From contig CAYUFT010000013.1 in assembly GCA_964444115.1 (NCBI GenBank), positions 1 through 30,414 on the forward strand: a DNA stretch of 30,414 nucleotides, read 5' to 3'. Source of the DNA: UBA349 sp964444115 (GTDB lineage: Archaea; Methanobacteriota; Methanobacteria; Methanobacteriales; Methanobacteriaceae). Shown piece by piece: positions 9,296-17,139 of the stretch. The position numbers were made by a program, and so were the translations under genes. Each line of letters begins with the position of its first letter. Position 1 is the stretch's first letter. Below the pieces are notes generated by a model. That model was not told the origin of the DNA and ran no database searches. It was given only the letters and a program-made list of their open reading frames with translations.

Positions 9296-9730
9296 ATGAA
9301 AAAATCAAGATTAAACTTATTTCGGGTTACATCCATGACCATCTCTATTTTAGGAGTTATCATGATTGTTGCCACAGTACTTCTATTTGCATATTTAGGA
9401 TTTGACAAAATTTCACAAGGAATTTCATCGGGAGTAGATAGTGGGTCTGCTTATGATGAGCTTGCCTCACTAAATTCTGATTATTCTGCTCTAAAAATAC
9501 AATATGATTCGATTAAAAATGATATAAATCAAGGGAGTAATGATAAACTGAAAAAAGCTTATATCAATGCAAAATTGGAATTAGTGAAAACTAAATCGGC
9601 TATTGATGATGTTGATAGTGCATTATCAACTGGAAAATCAGATTCAATAATTAATGAAAGAATTAAAATTGCTAAAGACCAATTACAAGTTGCTAAACAG
9701 AGTTTAAGTGATTTAAGAAGTGAAATTTAA
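9296..9730 (+). CDS. Membrane-anchored coiled-coil protein, unknown function
   Basis: A 144-residue protein I do not recognise. Residues 1-10 are basic, 12-36 form one hydrophobic segment (TMTISILGVIMIVATVLLFA), and the rest (45-144) is a predicted helical, heptad-rich domain with leucine/isoleucine spacing (YDELASLNSDYSALKIQYD and further). The likely topology is a short cytoplasmic N-terminus, one membrane anchor and an external coiled coil, though the reverse is possible. ATG 9296 is preceded by AGGTGAT with a 3-nt spacer. It is divergent from mcm (255 nt apart) and convergent with rlmE, so it forms a single-gene unit. Confidence 0.75.
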   Translation: MKKSRLNLFRVTSMTISILGVIMIVATVLLFAYLGFDKISQGISSGVDSGSAYDELASLNSDYSALKIQYDSIKNDINQGSNDKLKKAYINAKLELVKTKSAIDDVDSALSTGKSDSIINERIKIAKDQLQVAKQSLSDLRSEI

Positions 9731-9750
9731 ATTATTTCCTTTTAAAAAAA

Positions 9751-9782
9751 TTATTTTTTATATATTATTTTATTTTACTTTT
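9751..9782 (+). terminator. T-rich terminator after the 9296-9730 gene
   Basis: Repeated T runs (T6, T3, T4, T4) start about 20 nt after the stop codon, between convergent genes. This fits archaeal oligo-T termination. Confidence 0.4.
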
Positions 9783-9819
9783 CAGTTTTAATTAAATATG
9801 GAATTTAACTTGGCTTAAA

Positions 9820-10446
9820 TTATTCATTAATCCATTTAAATCCTTTAAAGCCTCTTCCAATGATATACATTTCAGAACTGAGTTTTCGCGAGGAAGCTGG
9901 TTTAGTAGTTTTGACCACATTAAATTCATTTTTCATTTTTTTTAGCAGTTCTGGAAATTCGGGGCCTTGAAATGTTTTCATAATAAGTGCACCTTTTGGT
10001 TGAAGAAGATTAGCTGCTATTTTATTCACATTATCTGCCAGATCCATGATTCTTATTCGATCAATGTCTTTAATTCCAGAAAGTGAAGGAGCAGCATCAG
10101 ATATAATGACTTCAGTTTTTCCATTTAGGGATTTATATATTTCTTTTTGAATTTCAGATGATGTAAAATCACCTTGAATGAAAATGAAATTTTCTTCGTC
10201 AAATGGTTTTATTTTTTGCAATTCAACACCAAGAACGGTTCCGGTTTCACCCACCTTTTCTAGGGCTACTTGTGACCATCCTCCGGGTGCAGCTCCTAAA
10301 TCAACAACATGGTCTCCATCTTTAATAACCCTAAATTTTTTATTGAGTTGAATTAATTTATAAGATGCTCTAGAACGGTAATTTTCTTTTTTAGCACTTT
10401 TATAATAGTGTTCTTTTTTCTTTTCTACTTGCCAGCGTTTTCCCAT
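9820..10446 (-). CDS. rlmE: 23S rRNA 2'-O-ribose methyltransferase RlmE (FtsJ/RrmJ family)
   Basis: A SAM-dependent methyltransferase of 208 residues, the usual size for RlmE. The SAM-binding motif is VVDLGAAPGGWSQ (47-59). The family's K-D-K-E catalytic set is visible as K30, D117 (SDAAPS), K157 (MKTFQG) and E192 (SSEMYI). It is expected to methylate a uridine 2'-OH in the 23S rRNA A-loop or an equivalent rRNA/tRNA site; the exact site in archaea is inferred. ATG 10446 has AGGTTC upstream. The basic N-terminus (MGKRWQVEKKKEHYYKSAKK) is typical. Confidence 0.93.
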   Translation of the reverse strand: MGKRWQVEKKKEHYYKSAKKENYRSRASYKLIQLNKKFRVIKDGDHVVDLGAAPGGWSQVALEKVGETGTVLGVELQKIKPFDEENFIFIQGDFTSSEIQKEIYKSLNGKTEVIISDAAPSLSGIKDIDRIRIMDLADNVNKIAANLLQPKGALIMKTFQGPEFPELLKKMKNEFNVVKTTKPASSRKLSSEMYIIGRGFKGFKWINE

Positions 10447-10552
10447 GTTAATGAACCTACTTATGTTATTTATGTAGTATTTTCTTTTTTTGATTTAAGA
10501 TTATTAATTTAAATTAAACAATTAATTAAGATTAAATACATTCAAGCTAAAA

Positions 10553-11086
10553 TTATTCAATTTGTTTAATGCATTCAAAATTCAGTGCTTTACACATTGG
10601 ATCCCCTATTTTGATGATTTTAGCATTAACTTGTCCATTTTTAACATCTAAAATCATCAATGTTGGATCAGTAAGTCGGGGAACCGTTGGACTGCCGGGG
10701 TTTAAAAGCAAAATGTCTCCGATTTCCTTTATAAAAGCCTGGTGTGTATGGCCACTAATTAAAACTTTAACACCCAATTCCATAGCAATGTATTTTAATT
10801 GTTGAGTATCTCCCCGAGGAAAAACTTCGCCGTGGTTTAGGCCGATTTTAATACCTTCAACATCAATTATTTTATTTTTAGGAAGATTAAGGCCATTATA
10901 TATGTCCATATTGCCTTGAACACAGTATGTTGGTGCTATTTTTTCTAAATCATTTTTTATATGGGGTGAAGTTAAGTCCCCTAGATGAAAAATCATTTCA
11001 ACATTTTTAAATATGTTAAAAACTACTTCCGGAATTTCTGAAGCCCGATCGGGTATGTGAGTATCTGATATAACTCCAATTAACAT
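10553..11086 (-). CDS. YfcE/MJ0936-type metallophosphoesterase
   Basis: A calcineurin-like phosphodiesterase of 177 residues. From ATG 11086 it reads MLIGVISDTH; a longer TTG start at 11098 is in frame, but TTTGGAGAT overlaps it and lies 4 nt before the ATG, which decides for the ATG. Metal ligands are all present: D8/H10 (SDTH), D37 (HLGD), N59 (GNMD), H85 (NHG), and H113/H115 (SGHTH). Known: MJ0936 and YfcE hydrolyse phosphodiesters such as bis-pNPP in vitro with Mn or Ni; the physiological substrate is unknown. It lies 106 nt upstream of rlmE on the same strand. Confidence 0.9.
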   Translation of the reverse strand: MLIGVISDTHIPDRASEIPEVVFNIFKNVEMIFHLGDLTSPHIKNDLEKIAPTYCVQGNMDIYNGLNLPKNKIIDVEGIKIGLNHGEVFPRGDTQQLKYIAMELGVKVLISGHTHQAFIKEIGDILLLNPGSPTVPRLTDPTLMILDVKNGQVNAKIIKIGDPMCKALNFECIKQIE

Positions 11087-11367
11087 TTTTATCTCCAAAT
11101 CTGTAATATTTAGATAATTATTTGTTTAGATTACTAAATAAATCTTTTAAAGTAAGTTTTTTCCCATTCTGTTGTTTTGATTAAACTATTTAAAATGAAT
11201 TAAATCTCAAGTAAAAAAATAAGTAATTAATAATATTTTTAATACAATAAACCGAATAAATCGAGTATATTGATTATTAGAGTTTTAATTAATATGTTAT
11301 TGAAAATATTAAAGTTTTTATAACCTTAATTAGTCCCAGCAATTGCAGCTCCAATACCCTCCAATCC

Positions 11368-11382
11368 CCATGAAAATCATGG
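11368..11382. repeat. Palindrome CCATGA-AAA-TCATGG at the small ORF start
   Basis: A perfect 6-bp inverted repeat with a 3-nt loop covers the ATG of the possible small ORF. It is flanked by CCCC (11366-11369, partly overlapping) and GGGG (11389-11392). It could be an RNA hairpin hiding the start, an operator, or chance. Confidence 0.35.
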
Positions 11383-11519
11383 ATCAAAGGGGTACTATTG
11401 CCGGAATAATTCTGCTGAATGCTTCAATAATATATTATATTCTTCTTATAAGTTTATTAATTTTATTGTTGTTTGGATTAATTATTCAATCATCAAGATT
11501 ATCTTTAATAATAGCATAA
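11370..11519 (+). CDS. Possible 49-residue hydrophobic ORF, reminiscent of a class III (pilin-like) signal peptide
   Basis: An open frame ATG 11370 to TAA 11517-11519. The product starts MKIMDQRGTIAGIILLNAS and continues as one long I/L-rich membrane segment. The DQRG-then-hydrophobic layout resembles class III signal peptides of methanogen type IV pilin-like proteins (usually DxRGQ-S-A-E), but the expected Gln and Glu are not there, so this may be a diverged copy, a remnant or chance. No Shine-Dalgarno site; a TATA-like TTTATAA at 11317-11323 could give a leader of about 25 nt. The first part is more GC-rich than the surrounding spacer. Low confidence. Confidence 0.3.
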   Translation: MKIMDQRGTIAGIILLNASIIYYILLISLLILLLFGLIIQSSRLSLIIA

Positions 11520-11600
11520 TATTGGAAATTATTTGTTTTAATGGGAAATTATAATTTTTGAGTTTTAATCATTTGATAATATTCTAATTAGGAGAGTTAT

Positions 11601-12290
11601 TTATTTGTAATCTAAATCTCCTAGATTATAAAGCTTCTGTAGGCTGGAAGCATGGCTTATTTCGTAAAGAGCGTAAGGATTATTGAAATAAGGATCTATA
11701 ATGCCTTTAGCAATATAGTAATAGGCTGCAAAACGCCCATATTCTTTCCAGACAATTTGTACATACAATGGGAATCCGCATCCAGGATTTATGAAAATTC
11801 CACCAGTTCTTACATTTCCATGGTTTACCATAGGAATAGGTCCTTCCTGGCCATGTTTTTTCCCCACCTTATTTACATAAGCCAATGCATCATCCAAATT
11901 ATCAAATTCAATACCATCTGCACGGTAATGATATTTGCTGTAATCTGGCCCAAATATGAATGTGCTGATAACTTCGGTCCAGCTAATGTCTGTACGCAGG
12001 CCATTAGGATCTACCATGGCCAGCTCAATTATAGTCACATTGCCTTGTTTAAATTGACGATAATTAGAATCGCCTGCAAAATGAACCACTAATGCACATT
12101 TTGAGCCTCTTTTCTCTGCATACTGGCTTAACAATACTGCATGGGGGTGATTAGGGTACATATCTGGATTGGCTAGTTTAACCAGGGCTAAACGTCCCAC
12201 TGGCTCCACAAGCCCAGTTTGAGTCGATATATAAAAGTAGGATCCAAAAATTAGGACAATGACCATAGCTACTAGCAAAAATTTTGACAT
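11601..12290 (-). CDS. Exported or membrane-anchored protein of unknown function
   Basis: A 229-residue protein not recognised. Residues 4-24 (FLLVAMVIVLIFGSYFYIS) form a signal anchor or signal peptide without a clear cleavage site. The rest is a soluble extracellular domain rich in aromatic residues: LALVKLANPDMYPNHPHAVL (34-53), a central GPDYSKYHYRADG region, and GGIFINPGCGFPLYVQIVWKEYG near the C-terminus. Two Cys (KCALVV and NPGCGF) could pair outside the cell. A GAGGAT site lies 5 nt before ATG 12290. It stands alone, with about 500 nt of spacer on each side. Confidence 0.75.
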   Translation of the reverse strand: MSKFLLVAMVIVLIFGSYFYISTQTGLVEPVGRLALVKLANPDMYPNHPHAVLLSQYAEKRGSKCALVVHFAGDSNYRQFKQGNVTIIELAMVDPNGLRTDISWTEVISTFIFGPDYSKYHYRADGIEFDNLDDALAYVNKVGKKHGQEGPIPMVNHGNVRTGGIFINPGCGFPLYVQIVWKEYGRFAAYYYIAKGIIDPYFNNPYALYEISHASSLQKLYNLGDLDYK

Positions 12291-12764
12291 TAAAATCCTC
12301 GAATAAATTTTATTATTTTTAATCTTTTCTGGTTTATATTTATCTTAAAATAATGCACTAAACCATTCTTTTCGGGTTATGCTGAAATATTGAATATCTT
12401 ATAAACTATTTTTTATATATAATTTTCTGAATATCTTATAAATGTCATGATATTAAAGTATTTGGTGAAATTTTATATTAATTTTCTATTTTAAAATTTT
12501 TAATAAGTTTTCTAAAGGATTAAAATCAATCTGAAAATAAATTTTGCTTTTAAAAATATAATTTCGAAAATCAGAATATTTAATCTTTAATTCTTTTTAT
12601 ATCCGGATTCTGTAATTCAATTTCAAAGTGAATGTGTTGCTGTAAATTATGGATTTTTTAAATTTTTAACTAGATTTACAAAAGAAAAAAATTTTGCATT
12701 TATCTTACAAATAAAAATAAGAAATAAGAAAAGAAAAAAATATTAATTATTATTTTAATCAAAA
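12291..12764. other. Spacer of 474 nt with a 15-bp direct repeat
   Basis: AT-rich and without an ORF. The only structure I see is the direct repeat at 12391-12442. The first 60 nt should hold the promoter of the 12290 gene (an AAATATAAA-like box on the minus strand near 12332-12342). Confidence 0.5.
12391..12442. repeat. Two copies of TGAATATCTTATAAA, 37 nt apart
   Basis: A perfect 15-bp direct repeat at 12391-12405 and 12428-12442, separated by 22 nt of A/T. Each copy contains a TTATAAA TATA-like core. It lies about 100-150 nt upstream of the start at 12290. Confidence 0.6.
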
Positions 12765-13184
12765 TTAATCAAAATCATTGCTACTTCTAATATCTGCGAG
12801 AGGTATTACTTCCTCCTCTTCATCAGAATCTTCAGTAATATTATCAATAGTTGCATTGTTTGGTTCCATTAGTGGATTATCATTAGAAGGGGCTTCGTAT
12901 TGTGTATTTGGAGTTTCATTTGACTCAAAATTCATACTCGCTTCAACAGTTAATATTGGTGCACTAGTAGCAGTAATTTTTTCAGAATTTTCGGTTATAA
13001 TATTGTTACTCGCGATGTCCGGAACGATGCTGGATTCAGATTGATTGGTATTATTATCCATATTTGTAGGGGGATTTGATGTGGTCGGAGTTACTTGGTC
13101 AGGCATAATTACCATATCGGTTGCAGCATTAATTAAAATTAAAGAAACTAAAACAAATGACATCATTATTATCATATTATTCAA
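12765..13184 (-). CDS. Secreted low-complexity acidic Asn/Ser/Thr-rich protein
   Basis: A 139-residue protein if started at TTG 13184; a GTG at 13193 is in frame, but it lies inside the GGGGTGAT site that sits 4 nt before the TTG, so the TTG is preferred. Residues 1-22 are a signal peptide or anchor (NNMIIMMSFVLVSLILINAA). The remainder has no hydrophobic core: it is rich in N, S, T, P and E, with many N-x-S/T sequons (for example NQSES, NATIDNITED) and ends in an acidic stretch EDSDEEEEVIPL. This looks like an exposed, glycosylatable, disordered cell-surface peptide. No family recognised. It is divergent from the MFS transporter gene. Confidence 0.65.
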   Translation of the reverse strand: MNNMIIMMSFVLVSLILINAATDMVIMPDQVTPTTSNPPTNMDNNTNQSESSIVPDIASNNIITENSEKITATSAPILTVEASMNFESNETPNTQYEAPSNDNPLMEPNNATIDNITEDSDEEEEVIPLADIRSSNDFD

Positions 13185-13577
13185 TATAATCACCCCTTTC
13201 CGGATTAATTAGTTAACTTCACTTGTTATTAAATACAATGTCACAAATACTTAAAATTAAAAAATTCTTTGGTGATTAATCTCTCAAAAATAATCAATTA
13301 ATTTTGCATAATGTTTTTATCAGTTATTTAAGGCAATATTTTAATCCAAAAAAAGTTTTTCCATATATTTTTTGTGATATTCCTCACAAATAAAAATTAA
13401 AAATATCTAATACAACTTAAAAATTAAATTCACTAGTTAAATGGTTATTTAAAACAAGTAATGAATATTATTCTATGTATGTATTAAAATCTTTAAAAAT
13501 CTTCAAAAATAAAAATTTCGCAATAAAAACGCAATTTTTATATTCCAAAGGATTATACTAAAATTAGAGGATGTTTC
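13185..13577. other. Divergent intergenic region of 393 nt, promoters on both sides
   Basis: AT-rich spacer between the acidic secreted protein (-) and the MFS transporter (+). Near the transporter it holds an inverted repeat over a TATA box (13509-13541). A 28-codon frame around 13476-13562 has no start signal and is not called. Confidence 0.5.
13509..13541. promoter_or_regulatory. Inverted repeat overlapping the MFS promoter TATA box (possible operator)
   Basis: ATAAAAATT (13509-13517) and AATTTTTAT (13533-13541) are perfect 9-bp inverted arms 15 nt apart; the spacer and arms also contain CGCAAT twice (13519-13524 and 13530-13535). The right arm overlaps the likely TATA element TTTTTATAT (13535-13543), which would place the transcript start near 13565, just before the GAGGATG ribosome binding site. 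A repressor here would block TBP binding. Confidence 0.4.
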
Positions 13578-15110
13578 ATGGAAGAAAAAGTTCAAATCGG
13601 TTGGATTACATTAATTGTTGTTTCGCTTTCAGCTTTTGTAATTGCTTTAGATACTACATTTATGAATGTGGCTATAACTACCTTGGTTAAAGACTTAAAT
13701 ACAACTGTAAGTACTATTCAGTTTATAATTGCTATCTATGCACTCACTATGGCAGCACTAATGTTAATTGGTGGAAAACTCCAAGATGTAATGGGTAAAA
13801 AACGTACATTTCTGATTGGTGCCACTATCTATGGTATTGGAACTACTATTGCTGCTTTGAGTATTAACCCATTCATGTTACTCATCGGATGGTCTATTTT
13901 AGAAGGTATTGGTGCTGCTTTAATGACTCCTGCTACAGCATCTATCATTACTGGAACTTACCATGGTAATGACCGTACTTTTGCTCTGGCCATATGGACT
14001 GCCATGGCCGGAGTGGCTGCTGCTGTTGGCCCATTATTTGGGGGATTTTTAACCACATTCTTTAGTTGGAGGTGGGGCTTTGGCCTAGAACTACTTATTA
14101 TATTAACAATTCTGGCTTATTCGGGGCATATTAAATACTTCAAACCAATTATGGAACGTTCAGATATCGATGTATTGGGAGCTATACTTTCTGCGGTAGG
14201 TATAGTGGTATTGGTATTGGGTGTTTTGTTACTTAACTCCTTTAAAACATGGGCTTATGCTCCTTACTGTATGGGTATCGGAGTTTTAATTCTAATCATA
14301 TTTTATTTCTATGAAAAAAGGAGAATTGCTCAAAAGAAAATACCATTATTTGATGTCCATTTACTTAAAAATAGGGATTTCACGTTAGGAACCAGCACAC
14401 GTCTCCTAATGAATCTGGCACTTGCTGGAACTGTTTTTATCATGCCTGTTTTCCTGCAAACAGTATCTGGTGCTGATGCATTTACCACCGGACTGATTTT
14501 AATGCCACTTACTGTGGGGTTACTTGTATTTTCTATAATTGCCTCAAAAATTTCAGGAAGGCTTTCCCACAGAACTATTATTACCTTAGGATTTTCAGTG
14601 GCATTATTAGGAGCTATTATTCTTAGATCTCAGTTCAGCTTATACACTCAACTCATTGATTTAGTTCCAGGTATGTTCTGTTTGGGTGCAGGTCTGGGAT
14701 TGTCCATACCCCTAACCGCGGATGTGATACTTACCAGTGCTGGCGATAAAAAACAAGCTGATGCGTCAGGATTCATGTCCACGGGAGCTAATTTGGGTTC
14801 ATCTATGGGAACTGCAGTCATTGGAGTAATATTAATTTTGGGGGCCATTAGTGGCCTTTACACTGCTATAGATACTACTTATCCGGATCAAATCACCAAG
14901 CAACAGTTTAAAGAAAATATTAGCTTTTATTTTGAAAAACTAGGGACGACGAATGTACAACAATTGAAAAACCAAACATCCAGTGCTGCTAATATGGTAA
15001 ATATTACTATTACAACAGCCATGAGATATGCAATGGATGCAGTGTCTCTCTTCATGTTTTTAGGTCTAATATTGGCTCTATTTTTGAGGCCTATTGGTAA
15101 AGAAGGATGA
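13578..15110 (+). CDS. MFS multidrug efflux transporter, DHA2 (14-TM, EmrB/QacA) family
   Basis: A 510-residue polytopic membrane protein with about 14 hydrophobic helices. The DHA2 motif D1 is LDTTFMNVAI (24-33); motif A in the first cytoplasmic loop is GGKLQDVMGKKR (65-76); motif C, typical of antiporters, is in GPLFGGFL of TM5. A second loop has ISGRLSHR. Known: this family exports drugs or amphipathic compounds by proton antiport; some members move cell-surface lipids or metabolites. Substrate cannot be read. ATG 13578 has GAGGATG 4 nt upstream. It forms a single-gene unit; the inverted repeat at its promoter suggests a dedicated regulator, not encoded next to it. Confidence 0.92.
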   Translation: MEEKVQIGWITLIVVSLSAFVIALDTTFMNVAITTLVKDLNTTVSTIQFIIAIYALTMAALMLIGGKLQDVMGKKRTFLIGATIYGIGTTIAALSINPFMLLIGWSILEGIGAALMTPATASIITGTYHGNDRTFALAIWTAMAGVAAAVGPLFGGFLTTFFSWRWGFGLELLIILTILAYSGHIKYFKPIMERSDIDVLGAILSAVGIVVLVLGVLLLNSFKTWAYAPYCMGIGVLILIIFYFYEKRRIAQKKIPLFDVHLLKNRDFTLGTSTRLLMNLALAGTVFIMPVFLQTVSGADAFTTGLILMPLTVGLLVFSIIASKISGRLSHRTIITLGFSVALLGAIILRSQFSLYTQLIDLVPGMFCLGAGLGLSIPLTADVILTSAGDKKQADASGFMSTGANLGSSMGTAVIGVILILGAISGLYTAIDTTYPDQITKQQFKENISFYFEKLGTTNVQQLKNQTSSAANMVNITITTAMRYAMDAVSLFMFLGLILALFLRPIGKEG

Positions 15111-15156
15111 ATTATTTATTATTTCCTTTTAAATAAAATATATTTTCAAAAAATTA

Positions 15157-15164
15157 TTTATAAA
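15157..15164 (+). promoter_or_regulatory. TATA box of the 84-residue gene (leaderless)
   Basis: TTTATAAA lies 24-31 nt before ATG 15188, and no Shine-Dalgarno site is present. This predicts a leaderless mRNA. Confidence 0.5.
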
Positions 15165-15187
15165 ATTTGATATAATAATTTTAAGCA

Positions 15188-15442
15188 ATGAAAAGTGAAA
15201 ATTTCCACCTAGATAACCAAATATATTGGATCAAGGGTAAAAGAGGATGGTCTATGGTTATAATGCCTGAAAGTATACGTATAGATAATTTTCATGGGTA
15301 TTGTCATATACACATCCACGAAAAAAAGAATTATCATACTATTAAAGATGAAAGCTTTGATAATATTTACCATCTAGTTGTGGAACATCTGGAAAGAAAT
15401 AATGGAATTAATGTTTTAGAATTGGAAAAGGAGCTTGAATAA
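15188..15442 (+). CDS. Small protein with a histidine cluster, unknown function
   Basis: An 84-residue soluble protein, not recognised. The middle segment FHGYCHIHIHEKKNYH (about residues 38-53) packs five His and one Cys into 16 residues, a possible metal site; the C-terminus is an amphipathic helix (VVEHLERNNGINVLELEKELE). The strong TATA box at leaderless distance and codon use like its neighbours support a real gene. It lies 77 nt after the MFS gene but seems to have its own promoter. Confidence 0.65.
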   Translation: MKSENFHLDNQIYWIKGKRGWSMVIMPESIRIDNFHGYCHIHIHEKKNYHTIKDESFDNIYHLVVEHLERNNGINVLELEKELE

Positions 15443-15822
15443 TGAAAATAACTTATCACGAATGATAAATGGTATTGATTTAATTAAAGGTTTTGAAAAT
15501 ATTATGGTTCTTTTAATAATTTGGAAAATCTCTATAAATAATTCATATAATTTGAAATTTTATGCCGATCTAATAATTGGGAATATTACAAAATCATCCA
15601 GATGAATATTTGAAGATGGTAGAACTATAATCACCTAAAATAAACTTTAGAATGTGGCATATAATTTTTCGATTAATAAAATGAAGGCTTTTTTCAATCC
15701 ATAGATGTATTATAATATTTCATGTATTGTATTCTATCATGACAAATTGTTTATTTAATTGATATTAATTTTTATCATTATAATAAAATAAAGTATATAA
15801 GAATCTTTATAAAACTATCATT
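15443..15822. other. Spacer of 380 nt without genes
   Basis: AT-rich, with several stop codons in every frame. Only the TATA box of the beta-helix gene (15794-15800) is identified. Confidence 0.5.
15794..15800 (+). promoter_or_regulatory. TATA box of the beta-helix gene (leaderless)
   Basis: TATATAA lies 23-29 nt before ATG 15823; there is no ribosome binding site. A second TTTATAAAA (15806-15814) is too close to the start to be the functional box. Confidence 0.5.
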
Positions 15823-17139
15823 ATGATTGATTTGAAAATAGAATCAAAAATTTTAATGTTATTATTTATCATCTTAGCTATTGCTACTGTACCGGTTTAT
15901 GCACAGGATTCAATATCTATAAATAATTCAACTTATGGGATAGATTATACACAAACAACACCTCAGGTAAATACATCCAGCCAAAGGACATATTCTATCA
16001 CGCCATACACCAAACCATGTAATAAGAAAATTTTGAAGTATACTACCTACAATAAATACACGAAAAACTACTATACTATGCTTTCTTACATGCAATACTT
16101 TGAAAAGCATGGCGGTGGAACACTAATTCTGAAACGAGGAACTTATTATATTTCTAATTCAGTCGCTATTCCATCTAATGTGAATTTAATATTGGAAGAT
16201 GGCGTCGTGATCAATAAAGGAACCACAACTGGAACTAGAAAGTATAAAGCTGCTAAATCCATGTTCCAATTAGTACAACCCAGTAAAATAAAAAAGAAGA
16301 ATGCTTATTCTGGATATAATGGTGTGAAGAATGTCAATATTATTGGCCGGGGTAATGTGGTCATTAATATGAGATATATTAATAAAAGCACGGCGATTGT
16401 CTGTGGGCATGGTCAAAATATCCAAATACAAGGAATTACTTTTAGAAACATGTATACTGGTCATTTCATTGAAGTAGATGCCATCAATGGGATGAAAATC
16501 AGTAATTGTAAATTCATAAGCTCTAAACGTTCAGCAGTGCTTAATGGTGAAGCTGTTAATCTGGATATTCCTGACAAGAATACTCAAGGATTTAATAATA
16601 TTTGGTCCCGTGCAGATAAGACGCCTAATAATAATATTTTGATCGAAAATAATCTATTTTATGGTCTTGATAGAGCAATAGGATCTCATAAATATTCTCA
16701 ATGGTCAACAAATGGTAAATACGTTCCCAAGCAAGGTCAAGTTTATCACACTTGGATAACTATTAAAAATAATAGAATTATTAATACGCGAAGTGACCCT
16801 ATACATGTGCTTAACTGGAGAAATGTAGTAATTACTAATAATTACATCGCTAATGTGGTCAAAAACTCTCATTATTATCGGGGAATACTCGCAGGCGGTG
16901 CAATTGATTTAACCATTAAGAATAACTACTTTGAGAATATGTATAGGCCATTAGAAGTAATGGTTACCAAAAATAATGGTGTTGGCTCCATGTATTCTAT
17001 TACCTATAATTCTCTTACTCGTGAAAATTATGCAGACATAGCCAACAACTATTGCTATAATGTTGTGGAAAGCTATGCCCGAATTTCTTTTGGTTATCGC
17101 TATTATGTTAATATGATTAAAATAAATCTTTTAACATAA
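15823..17139 (+). CDS. Secreted right-handed beta-helix (pectate-lyase-fold) protein
   Basis: A 438-residue protein. Residues 1-28 are a signal peptide (basic MIDLKIESK, then LMLLFIILAIATVPVYA, cleavage after AYA-like VYA before QDS). After a Ser/Thr/Asn-rich linker, residues 96-115 (GGGTLILKRGTYYISNSVAI) are the start of a pectate-lyase-3-like beta helix. The body shows regular coils with Asn ladders: NVNIIGRGNVVIN, IQIQGITFRNM, MKISNCKFISS, ILIENNLFYGL, ITIKNNRIINT, VVITNNYIAN, LTIKNNYFENM. Such folds bind or cleave polysaccharides or act as adhesins; methanogens encode many. No catalytic triad can be assigned. The C-terminus has no obvious membrane anchor. It lies 303 nt upstream of gpsA, so a link to surface glycans is suggested only by position. 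Confidence 0.85.
   Translation: MIDLKIESKILMLLFIILAIATVPVYAQDSISINNSTYGIDYTQTTPQVNTSSQRTYSITPYTKPCNKKILKYTTYNKYTKNYYTMLSYMQYFEKHGGGTLILKRGTYYISNSVAIPSNVNLILEDGVVINKGTTTGTRKYKAAKSMFQLVQPSKIKKKNAYSGYNGVKNVNIIGRGNVVINMRYINKSTAIVCGHGQNIQIQGITFRNMYTGHFIEVDAINGMKISNCKFISSKRSAVLNGEAVNLDIPDKNTQGFNNIWSRADKTPNNNILIENNLFYGLDRAIGSHKYSQWSTNGKYVPKQGQVYHTWITIKNNRIINTRSDPIHVLNWRNVVITNNYIANVVKNSHYYRGILAGGAIDLTIKNNYFENMYRPLEVMVTKNNGVGSMYSITYNSLTRENYADIANNYCYNVVESYARISFGYRYYVNMIKINLLT

Larger units (their letters stand above)
11087..11600. other. Spacer of 514 nt between the phosphoesterase and the 229-residue exported protein
   Basis: AT-rich outer parts with poly-A/T tracts; the middle (about 11334-11420) is distinctly richer in G and C and holds the palindrome and possible small ORF described separately. 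No tRNA, known RNA family or further ORF is seen. Confidence 0.5.

Noticed and set aside
11652..12092. 146-codon plus-strand ORF opposite the 229-residue exported protein
   Set aside because: The minus-strand gene has a ribosome binding site, signal anchor and sensible composition; the plus-strand product has no start signal and looks like antisense sequence.
13476..13562. 28-codon plus-strand ORF upstream of the MFS gene
   Set aside because: No ribosome binding site, low-complexity Lys/Phe-rich product, and it overlaps the likely promoter.
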